Source: Heterohyrax brucei (Eukaryota; Chordata; Mammalia; Hyracoidea; Procaviidae). From it: a DNA stretch of 64,000 bases. Location of the stretch: the NCBI GenBank assembly GCA_028571685.1, contig CM053142.1, positions 131,680,796-131,744,795 of the forward strand, read 5' to 3'. Of this stretch, positions 10,447 to 21,460 are shown in pieces (position 1 is the stretch's first letter; each line of letters begins with the position of its first letter). The position numbers and the translations under genes were made by a program. The notes beneath the pieces are model-generated. The model saw nothing but the letters and a program-made list of their open reading frames with translations. It made no database searches and was not told the origin of the DNA.

Positions 10447-13400
10447 TGAATTTTTTTTTTTATGTATTGCTGAATTATATTAGCTAGGATTTTGTTGAAG
10501 ATTTTTACATCTAGGTTCATGGGTGGCATTGACCCATAGTTTTCTTTTTTTGTGGTGTTATGCTGACTTCATAGAATGAATTTGGGAATGTTCTGTCCTT
10601 TTCTATGTTGTGGAATAGCTTTAGTAGTATTGGAATTAACTCCTCTCTGAAAGTTTGATAAAATTCTCTGGTGAAGCCATCTGGGCTAGGACTTTTTTTG
10701 GTTGGTAATTCTTTGATTACTTTTCAACCTCTTCTTTTGTGATGGGTTTATTAAGCTGTTCTATTTTGTGATCATTTTGTTAGGTAGTGTGAATCTAGAA
10801 ATTTTTCCGTTTCTTCTAGGTTTTCAAATCTGCTATAGTACAATTTTTCATAGTATTCTATTATGCTACTTTTGATTTTGTTGATCCATTATGACATCTC
10901 TCATCTCGTTCCTTATTTGGATTATGTGTTTCCTCTCCTGTTTTTCTTTTGTGAGTTTAGCCAATGTTTATCAATTTTGTTGATCTTCTCAAAAAAAAAA
11001 CAAAAACCAGAAACAGCATTTGATGTTGTTAGTTCTTTAGATTGTTTTTCTACGCTCTGATTTGTTTAGTTCTGCTCCAATCTTTATTATCCATTTTCTT
11101 CTGGTGCCCAAAGGGTTCTTTTGTTATTCTTTTTTGCTTCTTCAAGTTGTAGGGCTAATTCTTTGGTTTGGGCCCTTTCTTCATTCTGGATGTGTACATT
11201 AATAAAGGTAACTTGACCTCTGAGTACTACTTTTCCTGTGTCTGATAGGTTCTGGTAGGATATATTTTCATTCTCATTTGATTCCATGAATTTCTTTATT
11301 GCATCCTTGATTTCTTCTATAACTCATGAATTTTTGAGCAAGGTGCTGTTCAGTTTCCATGAGTTCAAATTTCTACCCACATGTTTTCTGCTATAGAGTT
11401 AAACTTTTATGGTTTTATGATCTGAGAAGATGTTTTGCAATAATTAGTGATTTGGATTTTGTTGAGACTTGCTTTATGGCCTAATATGGGATCTATTCTG
11501 GAGACTGTTCCATGTGCATTGGAAAAGAAGGTATACTCATCTGTTGTTGGGTAAAAAGTTCTGTACATGTCAGTGATGTTTAGTTGATTGATGGTTGCAA
11601 TAAGATCTCTAAATCTTTATTGAGCTTATTTCTGTATGATCTGTCCCTTACTGAAAGTGGAGTGTTGAAGTCTCCTACTATTGTTTTGGAGCGGTCTATC
11701 TCATTTTTCAGTGTTATCAGCATTTGTTCAATGTATTTAGATGCTCTGATACTGTATGTATAAGTATTTAATATTGTTATATCCTCCTCATGTATTGAAA
11801 CTTTAAGCAATAAATAGTGATCATCCTCACCCATGCTTGTGGATTTTACTTTAAAATCTACTTTATCTGAGATTAGTATTGCCGCTCCTGCTCTGCTTTG
11901 AGTGTTGTTAGCTTGGTGTATAGTTTTCCATCCTTTGATTTTCAGTTTGTTCATATCTTTGAGTCTAAGATGTGTTTCTTGTAAGCAGCATATAGATGGA
12001 TCATGTTTTTTGATCCACTTGTTACTCTCTGTCTCTTAATTGGAGGATTCAGTGCATTTACATTCAACGTAGTCCATTTACATTCAATGTAATTATTGAT
12101 AGACATGTATTTAGTGTTGTCATTTCAGTGTCTTAATTTTTGTGTCATTTACAATTTCTTTGTTTCTTTTAATATTCTGTTCTGAGTCATTTTTCTTTGG
12201 GGTTTTCTCATCATCTTTTTCGTGTTGGTTTTGCATCTGTTGAGACTTCTGTGTTGTTTCTTGTTTTGATACGTGGTATTATTAGTTTGTTTTGAAGTTA
12301 CCTTTTTGTTTCCCCTTAATGTTCTAGATTTAAACCAGTCTTTAACTTCTTTATATCTCCTTAACTTTCTCTCCATCTGAAAGGGCTATGGATACTGTAA
12401 TATATCCCTCTTTACTGAGGGATATAGTTTAGTTTACATGTTAAACTCTCTGTTTCCCTAATTTTAATATTTTAGCTTTGATTGAGCTTTGTGACTTCCC
12501 TAACTGATTGGGACCCTGGATGCTGTGTCCTGTATTGCATATCTTGGGTATACATCTGGTGTTAATTGATTTTCTAATCAAAGAACTTCCTTCAGTATTT
12601 CTCCTGACTTTGTTTTGGTTTTTGCAAAGTCTCTAAGCTTCTGTTTGTCTGAGAATGTTCTAATTTCACCATCATATTTGAAAGATAATTTTGCAAGATA
12701 GGTAATTCTTGGTTGGAAGTTTTTTCCCTTCAATGCTTTGTGTGTGTCACCCCACTGCCTTCTTGCCAACGAAGTTTCAGCTCAAAAGTCAGAAGACCTC
12801 CTACAAGTCTTCCCTTTGTATGGTAATTTTTGTTTTAGCCTACTTGTCTTTAAGGGCCTCTCATTACATTTCATTTTGTTAAGCTTGAATGTAATATGTG
12901 AAGGTGTCTTTCTTTTGGGTCTACCTTTTGTGGAGTTTGATGAGCATCTTGAATAGCTATCTTCTCTTCTTTCACCATGCTGGGAAAGTTTTCTGTCAGC
13001 AATTCTTCTGTTATTTTCTGCTATCCGTCCCTGTTCTAGAACTCCAGTGACATGTAAATTGTTCCTCTTGATAGTGTCCCACATGATAGTTAATGATTCT
13101 TGATTTTTCTTGGTTCTTTTATCTGATTTCTCCTCATAGATGCTGGTGTCACTTGCTTTATCTTTCCAGTCTTGCTAATTCTTCATTCCATTTCCTCAAT
13201 CCTGCTCTTTTGGCTTTCCACTGAATTGTCTAGCTCTGTCATTTTATTACTGATCTGCTTAACTCTAGATAGATCATTAATGCTCTAGCAGATCACATAG
13301 CTTATTTAATTTTTCATTTTGTTCTGCTGCACTTTGTTTAATCTCCATCCTCAGATGTAGAAGCACTTTCTATGTAATTCTTCTGTATTCTATCTCCCAT

Positions 13401-13469
13401 AATTTCAGGAATACTTCTTTATCTGGGAAGTTTTTTGATTCTTTATTTTGGGAGGTTTCTAGAGCCATG
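10447..13469 (-). mobile_element. Old L1, ORF2 5' half and ORF1
   Basis: This resumes the old L1 after the younger L1. On the minus strand, RT/linker sequence (10450-11300; MESNENENISYQNL) leads to the AP endonuclease (11580-11990; NTPLSV, and an intact-looking QETH codon at 11976-11978). Then come a spacer and a degraded ORF1: C-terminal core ARRQWGDTHKALK and FQPRITY at 12578-12769, start MALETSQNKES near 13470. Stops and frameshifts are frequent, matching its greater age. Confidence 0.88.
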
Positions 13470-14032
13470 GTAGTCTGCTTCTTTAAATGGTTAGATATTA
13501 GTTTTGTCTTTGTGACATCAGAGAGCTGTTCAGCTTCTCCAGTGTCAAACCAGCAGAAACCATGGTGTAACCCTAAGAAGGAAGTAAACAAGGACACTGC
13601 TAGATACGGCCACCAGCCACCAGCCACCAATATGTTCCTAAGTGAAGCTCTCCTAAGTGCAGGTTCTCTGGTGAGGGAGATGCTGTCCAGCCCAGTAGTG
13701 CTGCTCAGCTTGGCAGCTGGCCCCAGATAAGCCCTCGTGGGTGGCAGGCCCACCTCCTGGCTGACAAAGATGGTGACCTACTTGTGCCAACTCTCCAGAG
13801 TCATGCCAGCAGACAGTATGGTGTAGCTCAGAGAATGGAGGGGTGAAAGGCACTGCCACACTCAGTCACCAGCCACTGTTGCATTCTGTAGATGCAACTG
13901 TCTTAAAAACTGCTCAACTGGTGAGAGAGGTGCTATCCAGCAGCAGCCAATAGCTCCTGGGCTCTTGGGGGTGGCAGTTCCCACCTCCTGGCTGGTAAAG
14001 ATGGTGACCTACTGATGGAGTCTCTTGAGGGC

Positions 14033-14557
14033 TGTCATGGATTGAATGTGTCCCCCCAAAAAATATGTGTAGCCATGTGGCTTGGCCATGATTCCCTGTG
14101 TTCTATGACTTTCCTCCATTTTGTGATTGTCCTGTGCTGTATGTTAAAGGATTAGGAGGGGACTGTAAAGCCCTTCGTAGGATTACCTCCCTGCCCCACT
14201 GTAAAGGGAATTTCTCTAGAATGTGGCCTGCCCCACCCTTAATTTTTTCATCCTACAACAGATAAAACTAAAGAGAAGCAAGCAGAGAATTGGGAAACTC
14301 ACACCATCAAAGAAGCAGCACGAGGAGCAGAGCACATCCTTCAGACCTGAGGTTCCTGAGCCAAGATGCTCCATGGACAAAGACTGATGCAATACCAGAC
14401 TTTCTTCCAGAGCCAACAATGGGGAAAGCCTTCTCCTGGAGAGGACATCCTAAAATTGGACTTGTAGCCTACTGGACTGTGTAAGAATAAACTTTCACTT
14501 GTTAAAGCCATCCACTCTGTGATATTTCTGTTAGAGCAGCACTAGCTGACTACAACA
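14033..14557 (+). mobile_element. ERVL-MaLR-type solo LTR
   Basis: It starts TGTCATGGATTGAATG, has AATAAACTTTC near the 3' end and finishes GACTACAACA. The 5-bp TSD agggc is perfect (14028-14032, 14558-14562). It sits in the third repeat interval of the old L1 5' UTR. Confidence 0.88.
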
Positions 14558-14938
14558 AGGGCCATGTTAGCAGATGTGGCTCAGTGAAGGGAGGGGAAAG
14601 GGGGCTGCTTCGTCTGGCCACCAGCCATCACTGCATTCTATAGGTGTGATTTTCTTAAAAACAACTTCTCTGTTGAATGAGGCACTGTCCAATCAGGGGC
14701 TGTTGCTCAGTGTGGCAGCCAGCCCCAGCAAGGCCCTCAGGCATGGCTGACTGCCTCTCAGCTGGTGAAGATGGCATCCTACCTGTGCTACCTCTTCTGT
14801 GTTGCACCAGCTGAATCTATGGCACGGCTCAGAGAAGTCTCTTCTCTGAGAAGGGCACTGGTATCCTCAGCCACCAGCCTCCGCTGGGTTCTCTCAACGT
14901 GACTGTCTTAAGCACAGCCTCTCTGCTGTGAGAGATGC

Positions 14939-15438
14939 TGTCATGGTTGGAATTGTGTCCCCCCCAAAATGTGTGCAGCCACGTGGCTGGGATATGGTTC
15001 CCAGTATCTTGGGACTGTCCTCCATTGTGTGGTTTTGCTAACCTGTATGTTAAAGGATTAGGGTGTGGCTGCAAATTCCTGCTGTAGGTGGAGTTTCCCT
15101 GGAGTATGGCTTACCCCACCCTTAATGCTTTTAGCTTTCAAGGAATAAAAGGAAAAAGAAACAAAGGACAATTTGAGAACCTCCCTGCCATCAAGCAAGC
15201 AGCACCGGGAGCAGAAGATGTCCTTCAGACCAGAGGTTCTTGCGTCAGGACGCTCCCTGGACAAAGACTGATGCAATACCGGACTTTCCTCCAGAGCTGA
15301 CAAGGGGAAAGCCTTCCCCTGGAGCGGACACCCTGAATATGGACTTGCAACCTACCAGACTGTGTAAGAATAAATCTTCTTTGTTAAAGCCATCCACTCT
15401 GTGGTATTTCTGTTAGAGCAGCCTAGCTGACTAAAACA
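14939..15438 (+). mobile_element. ERVL-MaLR-type solo LTR
   Basis: It is the same family as 14033-14557, with ends TGTCATGG...TAAAACA, AATAAATC near the 3' end and a perfect 5-bp TSD gatgc (14934-14938, 15439-15443). It is inserted in the fourth module of the old L1 5' UTR. Confidence 0.88.
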
Positions 15439-15785
15439 GATGCTGTCTACTTAGGTGCTGCAACGCAGCACGGCTGCCATTCCAGTCCAGGTTCTCAGGC
15501 TCAGCAGTCACTGTCACAGTCTCCCAGTTAACTAAGGTAGCGTCCATACCTGTAAGCCTCTAAGTGGCTGCTCCAGCAGAAGTGGAACCCTTTGCACTGC
15601 CGTCTCACCTCTGACAAATGTAGTTTTCCCCTTCCTGTCACCCAGTCCAATCTGACAACCCTCTGCCTGATCTTGGTGCTCCCAGAATGTCCACTCTGCT
15701 CCATTCAGTTGTTTTTCTAGGCCTTAGTTCTCAGAAGGAATCGAGGAGACATGTGACTAGTCTGCCTTCTTGGTCCCACTCCTCT

Positions 15786-16020
15786 CAAAAGGAAGACATT
15801 TTGATGACATTCAGGACATCAAGGGTAATAAGGCAACAGCTCTGATGGCCATTCCAGAAAATGATTTCCAAAATTGCTTTGAAAGATGGACTGGGAACTA
15901 GCATTGGTACATAGGTTCCCAAGAGGAGCACTTCCAGGGTGACCATAGGGATATTCAGCAATGAGATATATAGCACTTTTTCTGAGATGAGCTCGTGAAC
16001 TTACTAGACAGTCCTCGTAT
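15786..16020 (+). mobile_element. Mariner (Tc1/mariner) 3'-end relic
   Basis: gaagacattttgatgacattcaggacatcaa-type sequence, through agctctgatggccattccag to ttcagcaatgagatatatag, matches 62229-62440, which encodes the C-terminus of a mariner-like transposase. Only the 3' end is present because the old L1 5' end abuts it. The frame is broken. Confidence 0.65.
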
Positions 16021-16079
16021 ATGTGTACACACGTTCATCTGTGCTGTACACATGTTCACGTATATAACAAACGACATGG

Positions 16080-16122
16080 TCTCCATGAGTTGGATCTGAC
16101 TGTACAGCACTGGGCTTTTTTA
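16080..16122 (+). repeat. AfroSINE tail fragment
   Basis: ccatgagttggatctgactg...cactgggctttttt is a decayed AfroSINE 3' end. The head is missing. Confidence 0.45.
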
Positions 16123-16149
16123 TGGAGGCACAGTTACAGAGGCTTCCTA

Positions 16150-17137
16150 GACATTTCCAAACAACTTACAGCATCAGTCTACTGAGTTTACAGAACATTG
16201 TAAACATGGTTGGCATAATACGGTTTACAAAGATAATGTTGTACGTCTTTGTTTGACAAGAAGCATCTGGGGTCTTGAAAGCTTGTAGGTGACCACCTCA
16301 GATACAACTATTGGTCTTTACTCCTATGAAGCAAAACAGGATGGAGAAAATCAAAGGCTCAAAGAAGAAACCAGTACATGTGTCTACTAGCCTACATGAA
16401 CCACAGCTTTTTCTAACCTGAGACTAGAAGAAACAGATGTTCGTGTATTACTTTAGACCATTCCAACCAGAGACAAAATAGAAGTTCTGAGATAGACTAG
16501 GAGAAAAATGTAGAACAAATTCCTTAAAAAAGGCCAGACCTGCTGGACTGATAGAAAGGATCCCTGAAACTATCACCCTAAGATGTTCTCTAAACTTGGA
16601 ATGGAAGCTACTTCTGCAGATCATCTTTCAGCTAAAAAATAGATTGTTTATAGAATAAACGGAGGCCTGGTGGTGCAACGGTTAAGAGCTATGCTGCTAA
16701 CCAAAAGATCAACAGTTCAAATGCACCAACCACTCCTTGGAAACCCTATGAGGCAGTTCTGCTCTGCCCTATAGGGGCGCTGTGAATCAGAATTGACCCG
16801 AAAGCAACAAGTTTTTTTCCATAGTATAAGAAACATCACCTTAGTATATCACCCATGAGTGAATGCCCTCTCTTAAACAGTTAACTGTATAAGACTAAAT
16901 GATCAACATTTACCTAAAAGTAAAGATAAGAAGACATGGAGGGGAAGGCAAACTAGATCAATGGAAACAGAGCAAACAGAATGGAAATAATAAAAATATT
17001 GACACACTGTAAAGACGGTAACCAACAACACAGAACAAATTTGTATAAAAATTGTTCAAAGGAACCTAATTTTCTGTGCAAACTTTCACCTAAAATGCAA
17101 TAAAATATTATTTTAAAAAATAAATAATAATAATAAA
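16150..17137 (+). mobile_element. L1 3' UTR (plus strand) with A-rich tail
   Basis: The sequence from ttccaaacaacttacagc through 'ggggtcttgaaagcttg' to caataaaatattattttaaaaaataaa matches my memory of an older elephant L1 3' end. It ends in an A-rich tail at 17113-17137. An AfroSINE interrupts it at 16660-16820. Confidence 0.6.
16660..16820 (+). repeat. AfroSINE inserted in L1 3' end
   Basis: The tRNA-like head gttaagagctatgctgctaac and the body tccttggaaaccctatgagg are clear, with a T-rich end. An imperfect TSD atag(a/t)ataa is visible at 16650-16658 and 16821-16829. Confidence 0.85.
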
Positions 17138-17711
17138 TGTAAGCTGTTGTTGATTCTACTTCGACCTGTGGTAAATAGACCTGGGCAAACAGGGCCCCTA
17201 AGTGGGGCCTCATGCCTCATGGGGCCTCTCTTTTTGCAGCACCTTCCTTGAAATTTTTTAGTCCTTTTCTGGAACTTAAAATGTGTGTCTGAATCAGGAT
17301 CTGCATGGGCCCTGTTTCCCACTCATCCCCTCTGGGGTGCTTTCTGACACCAAATCAGCAGGGGTAGATCAGCTGCTCCAGGAGCTCCACCACCTGAACC
17401 TTTGGATGACTCCATTTGCAGGAGGGTGAACCGGTGAACAGATTGTTTTGTTGATCGGCAGGCGGTTTCCCTGGACCCACTGGGTCTCAGGAGTCAGGTG
17501 CTGGAGTGGTGCAGACACACTGACTTTAGGCGAGTAAAATTGTCCAGATGAAGGATGCACATTCCAAAGGCAAACAGCCTGGAAGAATTTTAACTTGCTC
17601 CCTTGTAATAAAGGCTTGCTCCGATCCCGTTGCTCTGAACCATTTGTTTTCCCGAGTTCCATCAAATTAAATTCCTTCTGATACTTTTCTCTCTGCAGAC
17701 CCTGAATTTCT
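17138..17711 (+). other. Unassigned stretch, possibly an LTR fragment
   Basis: This lies between two L1 3' ends. It contains AATAAAGGCTTGCTCC at about 17607 followed by a pyrimidine-rich stretch, as in an LTR R/U5 region. I could not define ends or a TSD, so the LTR idea is weak. Confidence 0.3.
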
Positions 17712-18800
17712 AGTCCCTAAGTTGCAGTGTTAATATTAGTGGATGACTATCTTATTTAGTTGTACTTTAGATGAAGGTATATAGAGAAAACTAATTTCTC
17801 ATTAAACTCTCTCCAAAGGGATAGAGAGTTGATATGCCTTGGGGTTGGCAACCAATGTCCACTGGGTTCCCCATTAACAGCTTTCCTGTCCATCCCGCCC
17901 TCCCCTACTTGCTCCTGGGCTGGTGTGCCCATTTAGTCTCATTTTGTTTTATGGGCCCACGTAATCTTCCCCTGATGGGTGAATCTCATGAATGACTTCT
18001 CTATTAGAGGGTGTCTGAAGGCTATACTCTCGCCAGACCAATAACACTGGTCTTTTTTTTTTTTTTTCTAAGTCCGAATTTTGTTCTGTGTTTTTCTCCA
18101 GCTCTGTCCAGGACCTTCTATTGTGATCCCTGTCAGAGCAGATGGTGGTGGTAGCTGGTCACCATCTAGTTGTGCTGGACTCAGCCTGCTGAGGCTGTGG
18201 TAGTTGTGGTCTATTACTCTTTTGGACTAACCTTTTCCTTGTGTCTTTGGTTTTCTTCATTTTCCTTTCTCCAGATGGGCTGAGACCAGTAGAGTACTTT
18301 AGGTGGCTACTGGCGAGTTTTGAGACCCAGATGCTACTCACCAAAGTAGAATGCACAATGTTTGTTTATGCGCCAAGTGCCGAGTGCCGTCGAGTCGGAT
18401 CCTAACTATATTATCACAATTGAGCTAGATGTTTACTGAGATAGTGGTCCCCCGAGACCTCAGCCCAGCAACTTAGTCCCTTAGAGGGTTTGAATATGTC
18501 TGCAGGGATTCCATGACCTTGCCTTGCACAAGTTCCTCTTGCTTTCTCAGTATTGTATACTGTCTTGTGGTGATACAGTGGTTAGGAGCTATGGCTACTA
18601 AACAAAAGACTGGTAGTTCAGGTCTACCAGCTGCTCCTTGGAAACCCTATAGGGCAGTTCTACTCTACCCTGTAGGGTTGCTATGAGTCAAAATTGACTT
18701 GACAGCAATGGATTTTTTTAAATTGTCTATTTAGTGTTTTGCTGATTACTATCTTGAAAGCCAACTGTATATAAAGACCATTCCAAGTATCTGTTGATGT
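17712..18800 (-). mobile_element. L1 3' UTR (minus strand)
   Basis: Text such as ttttctccagctctgtccag, gtgatccctgtcagagcag, ccatctagttgtgctggact and gctactcaccaaagtagaat matches the same older L1 3' UTR seen in weaker form at 22830-23640. An AfroSINE (18562-18720) interrupts it. The right boundary is uncertain. Confidence 0.6.
18562..18720 (+). repeat. AfroSINE
   Basis: tggtgatacagtggttagga...ttggaaaccctatagggcag...ttgctatgagtcaaaattga covers head to tail, ending in attttttta. It is inserted in an L1 3' UTR. Confidence 0.85.
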
Positions 18801-20469
18801 AAGTCCTACTAATTATCTGTCTTGAGTCCCAGATGACCAGGATTCTGGATTCAGTATAAACTGTTTACACATGATATATATATATACTTATTCTATCTCC
18901 ATTCACATCACTTCAACCCCCATGTAAGTTGATGTCCCAAATTCAATCTTAAAAGTATGTCTTTTCTCCTTGTCCCATGTTCAGACTTGCAGGCTTAAGC
19001 ATGTGTTAGTTTACGTTCTTGGTCCTGGTCCTCTCTAGTCTGTACTGATTGTCAACATCAAAGTCACCCAGTTACAACAGATGCTGTATAAATCTTGCTA
19101 CAACAGAGACAAGTTTCAGAGTGCAGAGAGCTCTTGATGTGTACATGCAAATAATAGTAGAGCTACAGCTGATTAAAAAATAAAAAGGCTGATATCTGTT
19201 GCTAGTATGATCCGAGACAATTACGATGCCAGGTGACATTTGTTAGGTGCTTACTCCAAAATGATTTCTTAACACTTAAAAACAATGTCTAATAGTCATT
19301 GAGTGCTGTCATGTAGGATTTAATCTTAGACATTACTATATACACTCAGGTTTGGCATGCAAAACTCATTTAGTTTGGTTCAAAGTAATCACAGCAAATC
19401 ATGCACGTAAGATCTCCTAACATTCATTTACAACCAGAGAATCAGAATTATTGATTACAACAGTAATTCGGTAGTTAGAGTTCAAATCTTTCTTCAGGCT
19501 TTTACTTTTAAAAAGAAGTCTCAAGGGGAAGGTACGACCCCTTGGTGCAGGAGGTGCAGGCTGCACTCGCTGACACTGTCAGAGGCAGTGCCACTACTGG
19601 GGAGGGGCTACCAACCCATGGCTGGTGTTAACCACTAGAGTAACTTGTCACCCCTCCAACACCTTGCTCCTCACCAGTCGGTGTGTGGAGGCTGACTCAG
19701 GGCTCCCACCACTGGGCAGAGAGGAAAGTCTCTACCTTGGCCAGAAGGGATGGGGAGGGTGTGGCCAATGATTACAGGGTTGGAGAAGGGGGTCCTCTGG
19801 CTAGTCCTGCATCCCCTGATGGAGAGGATACGGCACCATGAATTATCACACTGGTTGATGCTAACCTTAATGACAGCACTGGCTTGACCACAGCTGGAAA
19901 TCAGTGGAGGTCCCTTCATGGAGGCAGAGACTCTGTCTACACCTCTGCAGGTTCTGTTCTTAGGAGAGTCAGAATAGCAAGGGTAATACCCAGCCTCCTC
20001 ACAGTGAGTGGGCAGAAATTCAGGGTTTATATGTGAAATTCTCACTGTCTTTACATGACAAGGGCCAATGTGACATCAAAGATGAGTAGCATATTATATC
20101 TTCTTTCCAGAGTTGGAGGTCAGCCAGATGCTCCTTCTTCTCTTCAAGCTTGAAGAGGTTGTTTAGGTTTATGTCTCAAGGCTAGTTTACAAAGGTTCAC
20201 TATGTTGTGTTTTCTTTGGTCACAGCATGCTGGGTTAAAGTGAACTTAAAGGTAGTTTACATTCTTCAGGTATTTCACATGCTTCCATGTCTAAGACCAG
20301 AAGTTTTCTAAGTAATTTTCTAGTGACTTACAGGTGTCTAATGAATAATCGTTCATGTTAGTGAGCCTCACAAAGGCAGACATATTTCAATTTCTGAATT
20401 TATATTATAATTGCTTAAACATACGTATTTTGAAAGCATAACAATGACTTATACCTTATGTGATATGAG
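18801..20469. other. No recognised gene; one GC-richer unassigned block
   Basis: Most of this is AT-rich unique-looking sequence. From about 19510 to 20060 the composition turns GC-richer with short CT/GA motifs and clear ends near 'agtctcaaggggaagg' and 'cactgtctttacatgac'. It may be a decayed interspersed repeat or a processed pseudogene fragment. I cannot name it. Confidence 0.4.
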
Positions 20470-20552
20470 ATCATTGCAGAAACATACAAACAAGTATTTA
20501 CCATGCTCCAAGGACAAAACCATATGAGCTGGGCATTTTTATCATTATGCCC
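20470..20552 (+). repeat. MIR, 5' part (split)
   Basis: The sequence gtatttaccatgctccaagg...ttttatcattatgccc fits the centre of a MIR SINE. It continues at 20917 after an LTR insertion. Confidence 0.6.
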
Positions 20553-20916
20553 TGTTATGGTTGGTTTTATGGGTCAAGTTGGCTAGATTGCAGTAGCTCT
20601 TTGTTTGGTCAAACATTAGATGTCACTATGAAGGTATTTTAGAGATGTGGTTAACACTGACAGTTGACTCTGAGGAAAGGACATTACTCTTAATAATGCA
20701 GATGGACCTCATGCAATCAGTGGAAGATCTTCAGAGCAGAGTAGAAGCAATTCTGCAAGGACTGTAACAGACATTTTGCCTGACTTCATAAACTGCTGGC
20801 CTACTCTACAAATTTGGGGCTTGCCAACCTACAATCTTGTGAGCTGATCCCAGTTGACAAAGAGAGAAATGACAAATCCTATTTATGTGTTTCTCTGGAG
20901 ATCCCAGCCTAGTACA
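20553..20916 (+). mobile_element. MLT1-like MaLR LTR inserted in a MIR
   Basis: TGTTATGGTTGGTTTTATGGGTC...CAAGTTGGCTAG...CCAGCCTAGTACA has the layout of MLT1/MST LTRs (gtcaacttggc near the 5' end). Flanks tgccc and caccc are an imperfect 5-bp TSD, and the MIR text joins across it. Confidence 0.7.
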
Positions 20917-21065
20917 CACCCATTTTTCAAATGAGGAGACTAAGGCCCAGAGACACTAAGTAACTTGCCTATGTTCACACCTTCTGTAAGTAGTAGAGCT
21001 AGATTAGGGAACCAGGTCTTTTTGACACAGCATTCCATCAGTTAACCACCTCACAATACTGCCTG
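20917..21065 (+). repeat. MIR, 3' part
   Basis: tttttcaaatgaggagacta, then aggcccagagacactaagta and cttgcctatgttcacacc, are the diagnostic MIR core. The right part (gaaccaggtctttttgacac) fits the MIR end. Confidence 0.8.
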
Positions 21066-21162
21066 ACGATGAATTTTGCCTAAGAAAGTTTTTCTTTTTT
21101 TTTTCCTTCAGTCTCACACAAAATAAATTCTGAATATTTAAAGGACAGTATTACACCTTACC

Positions 21163-21460
21163 GGAAACCCTGGTGACATAGTTGTTAAGTGCTACAGCTG
21201 CTAACCAAAGGGTCAGCAGTTTGAATCCTTGTGGAAATTCTATAAGACAGTTCTACTCTGCCTTATAGGGTTGCTATGAGTTGAAATAGATTCAAAGGCA
21301 GTGGGTTTGGTTGGTGTAGTGGTTAAGTGCTATGTCTGCTAACCAAAAGGTCGGAAAGTCTCATCTGCCAGCTGCTCCTTGGAGACTCTGTGGAGCAGTT
21401 CTACTCTGTCCTACAGGGTTGCTATGCGTCAGAACTGACTAGACGGCAGTGGGTTTGGTT
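21163..21460 (+). repeat. Two AfroSINEs in direct tandem
   Basis: The first unit (21163-21312) runs from ggaaaccctggtgacatag to cagtgggtttggttgg. The second (21313-21460) starts again at ggtgtagtggttaagtgc without intervening DNA and ends gggtttggtt. The fused arrangement suggests dimerisation or a second insertion at the tail of the first. Confidence 0.8.

Larger units (their letters stand above)
13470..15785 (-). mobile_element. Old L1 5' UTR: four tandem promoter-like modules, split by two LTRs
   Basis: Similar units recur, each with a core like 'gctggtaaagatggtgacc'. The cores lie at about 13766, 13997, 14767 and 15533. After subtracting the two LTR insertions and their TSDs, the spacings are about 231, 240 and 261 bp. 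The array ends at about 15785 with ggagtgggaccaagaaggcag on the minus strand, the L1 5' end. Weak similarity to the 198-bp module of the younger L1 suggests a shared origin. This resembles the monomer arrays of mouse L1 promoters in organisation. Confidence 0.75.

Noticed and set aside
21190..21230. tRNA gene suggested by the head of AfroSINEs (for example B-box-like ggtcagcagtttgaatcc)
   Set aside because: The tRNA-like region is part of a SINE that continues into the AfroSINE body and tail. The cloverleaf is not preserved.
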